Assembly (NCBI RefSeq): GCF_934924865.1
Contig: NZ_OW235315.1
Location: forward strand, 1,364,001 to 1,428,000
Source of the DNA: Tepidibacter aestuarii
GTDB lineage: Bacteria > Bacillota > Clostridia > Peptostreptococcales > Peptostreptococcaceae
DNA: 64,000 bases
Reading direction: 5' to 3'
Positions 62,420-64,000 of the stretch are shown in pieces (the stretch's first letter is position 1; each line of letters starts with the position of its first letter). Below the pieces are notes generated by a model. That model was given only the letters and a program-made list of their open reading frames with translations, was not told the DNA's origin and ran no database searches. Both the position numbers and the translations under genes were made by a program.

Positions 62420-62640
62420 GTATGATATATTTTGCAAAAGAAACAGGAGGAATATATCTAGAACCATATACCCAGTTACCTGATGATTATGATGCTAGAG
62501 AAAGATCTTGGTATATAAATACTAAAAAAAGGAAATTACGTCTCAGATACATGTACAGATATGAATAATGGTGATAAAGTGATTACTGTAACAAAAGGTA
62601 TTTAAGAAAATGGAAAACTATAAAATTACTCATATCTTTT
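62420..62640 (+). pseudogene. Methyl-accepting chemotaxis protein fragment (dCache domain)
   Basis: The signature YDARERSWYINT of extracellular Cache domains is preceded by GGIYLEPYTQLPDD and followed, after a frameshift in an A run, by NYVSDTCTDMNNGDKVITVT. Only this part remains; no membrane helices or signalling domain. Confidence 0.65.
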
Positions 62641-62744
62641 AAACGTATTCAACATATGCATTTAATTTCAGAGAGATTATTGAAACTGTGAGAATAAGAC
62701 TATCCACTGTTGCCAAGTTATATATAACAGCCTATTGTAATAAA

Positions 62745-62772
62745 ACAGACGCTAGTTATCTAGCGTCTGTTA
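62745..62772 (-). terminator. Terminator (minus strand)
   Basis: ACAGACGCTAG / CTAGCGTCTGT perfect arms; the T-rich side reads out on the minus strand. Confidence 0.7.
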
Positions 62773-62779
62773 AAGACTC

Positions 62780-62960
62780 ATTACCTCTAATTTTTTATGC
62801 TATCTTTTTCTTAACTCTTTCAATATCAATGATGTAGATATTCATACAATTGTTGCAAGATAAAGTATTGAAAAAATAATAGCATAATAATAAAATTCTG
62901 CACTTCCACTTTTAAATAGACTTGCCCCTATTGCTGGTACTATAGCCTGAAAAAGATCTT
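62780..62960 (-). pseudogene. Transporter C-terminal remnant
   Basis: Minus strand reads IVPAIGASLFKSGSAEFYYY and IIFSILYLATIV, then a stop; a shifted frame continues as a basic tail. It looks like the last helix or two of an MFS-type or similar carrier. Family uncertain. Confidence 0.4.
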
Positions 62961-62972
62961 AAAGGTCTTTTT

Positions 62973-63131
62973 TTATCTAATCATATTCATATACTCATTT
63001 ATTAAAACATCTAATTGTTTACCTAAATTTATTAATTCTTCATTTTTACACAAAATATCTTCATTTAGCATTATAGAAAATATCTTTTCTTTAAGTTCAA
63101 TAATTTCTTCCTTTTTCTTTGTTAAATTCAT
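62973..63131 (-). CDS. Spo0E-like aspartyl-phosphate phosphatase
   Basis: 52 residues with the family end pattern ELINLGKQLDVLINEYMN (GKQLD for SQELD) and a first helix KKKEEIIELKEKIFSIM. GGGGAAGG precedes the ATG at 63131; the frame is open nine codons further, without a site. The motif is more divergent than in the other two copies. Confidence 0.75.
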   Translation of the reverse strand: MNLTKKKEEIIELKEKIFSIMLNEDILCKNEELINLGKQLDVLINEYMNMIR

Positions 63132-63330
63132 ATTTCTACCTTCCCCTCGAAATAACACTTATATTATTTTGGTTACTTGTTTTATATATAATAATTAGAC
63201 TGTAAAAATACAAAGAAAGTTTCATAAAAGTATACAAATTTTACATATTATTCTTTAAAAAAGATATTTATTGGATAGGTGAGTTTGTATTTTCTATAAT
63301 ATACAAAATTTAAAACCTCTTGGAATCATA

Positions 63331-63760
63331 TTAGGAGGATTTATTTTTATATACTTTCAAAACTTCTAATAATGCATAAATACGAATATCTGTAAATGAT
63401 AACAAAAAGAGTATGAAGAATAGTAAGGTTAATTCTAAAATAGTACGGATTAATGCAAAAGAAATTACAAGAAAATTAGGATTAAATTTCTTATAATGAA
63501 TTAAATAAATCATAAAACTTGAAAGAACTGCATATACACCTATATCATCAGGTAAATGAGATATAGATCCATGCTTTATAGGTGTAACTCCCAAAAATCA
63601 AGAAATATGCCAAATTCATTAACTAGATGTGCTAGCATTGCTCAAAATGGAGCTATTATTAGAACAATTTTTTATCTTTTTTAAAGAGAAATAAACCAAA
63701 TATCCAAAAGAGAACAAAAAACAAAAGCCAATCTATCAACATAAAAATTACTCCTATCAC
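63331..63760 (-). pseudogene. CBO0543-like membrane protein, frameshifted copy
   Basis: Minus-strand pieces LLFFVLFWIFGLFLFKKDKK, FGIFLDFW and VTPIKHGSISHLPDDIGVYA match the intact gene at 46942 but lie in different frames, and stops occur in the second helix. The last 87 codons are open. Confidence 0.75.
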
Positions 63761-63825
63761 AATGAAAAATTATATTATGGGCTTTATTATTTGGAAAAAT
63801 AAAGATATTAATACGTAAAACGACT

Positions 63826-64000
63826 ATATTGCGTATTAAATAAATTACACCGAATGCTACACGATGGATGGGTGTGGTTAATATAAAAAAAGACCTAAAA
63901 GGTCTAAATTGATGTAGTCATGTATATGTATTTGTTTATTAAAATATCTAACTCTTGACTCAATTTTATTAAATCTTGATTCTGATATAATATTATATTA
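63826..64000. repeat. Duplicated block containing a Spo0E-like gene (copy B)
   Basis: Matches 28475-28650 at about 90% identity, including the terminator AGACCTAAAAGGTCT and the gene end; it runs off the window. Confidence 0.85.
63904..64000 (-). CDS. Spo0E-like phosphatase, 3' part (start outside window)
   Basis: The last 31 codons read LYQNQDLIKLSQELDILINK then YIYMTTSI, with the canonical SQELD signature. Compared with the copy at 28558 it has Glu rather than Asp and two extra residues at the end. Terminator directly downstream on the minus strand. Confidence 0.8.
   Translation of the reverse strand, partial: NIILYQNQDLIKLSQELDILINKYIYMTTSI

Overview
This window looks like chromosome from a low-GC, endospore-forming member of the Clostridia. 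The DNA is strongly AT-rich. Sporulation and germination genes are present: dacF, a YhcN/YlaJ lipoprotein, ytfJ/gerW, a GerAB-like permease, a Csp-like subtilase and three Spo0E-like phosphatases. The core gene order scpA-scpB / DUF2953-ytfJ also fits. I cannot name the species. I saw no rRNA, tRNA or CRISPR.

Layout. (1) 1-13 kb is ordered, mostly intact core: the RNase J 3' end, dacF, site-2 protease, scpA-scpB, an XRE-cupin regulator, DUF2953-ytfJ, a flavin/iron-sulfur two-gene redox operon and a Csp-like subtilase with a Cys-containing neighbour. (2) 13.15-15.06 kb is a group II intron, probably class C, sitting directly behind a rho-independent terminator. (3) 15-21 kb holds an acidic unknown protein, an EVE/SRA/HNH modification-dependent restriction enzyme, and membrane-lipid genes (a DedA-PAP2 fusion and a canonical PAP2). 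A degenerate second copy of the acidic gene and its flanks lies at 56.4-57.5 kb, without the restriction gene. (4) 21.4-38 kb (with one copy at 61.3 kb) is an array of mostly single-gene units (hydrolase, PepSY-like protein, GNAT acetyltransferases, Y-family polymerase, small unknowns). They are separated by at least nine copies of a conserved module: a 22-nt terminator hairpin plus about 100 nt of conserved leader. Inside it is an Agr-type quorum-sensing locus (29.9-32.7 kb) whose sensor is split into two proteins and whose peptide precursor has Ser where Cys is usual. Two exported proteins follow it. (5) 40.7-52.3 kb is a decaying prophage (ImmA-like, several XRE regulators, DnaD/RepA-like, AbrB, Gam, RecU, metallopeptidase, RinA-like, terminase start, M15 endolysin) with many in-frame stops. 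(6) 52.4-64 kb is accessory DNA: an endonuclease I-like nuclease, intracellular subtilisin, paired small membrane proteins, nitroreductase, acetyltransferases, an XRE-peptide deformylase pair, three Spo0E-like genes (one at 28.6 kb) and many pseudogenes.

How the parts fit. The left end is stable housekeeping and sporulation DNA. The rest is plastic: blocks have been duplicated (GNAT, small membrane protein, Spo0E-like, CBO0543-like, acidic protein), and one copy has usually decayed. The strongest leads for unusual biology are the repeated terminator-leader module, the split-sensor Ser-type Agr locus, the DedA fused to a PAP2 domain lacking its histidines, and the XRE-deformylase pair with direct repeats bracketing its promoter. 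All calls rest on reading the sequence and recalling family motifs; no database search was run.
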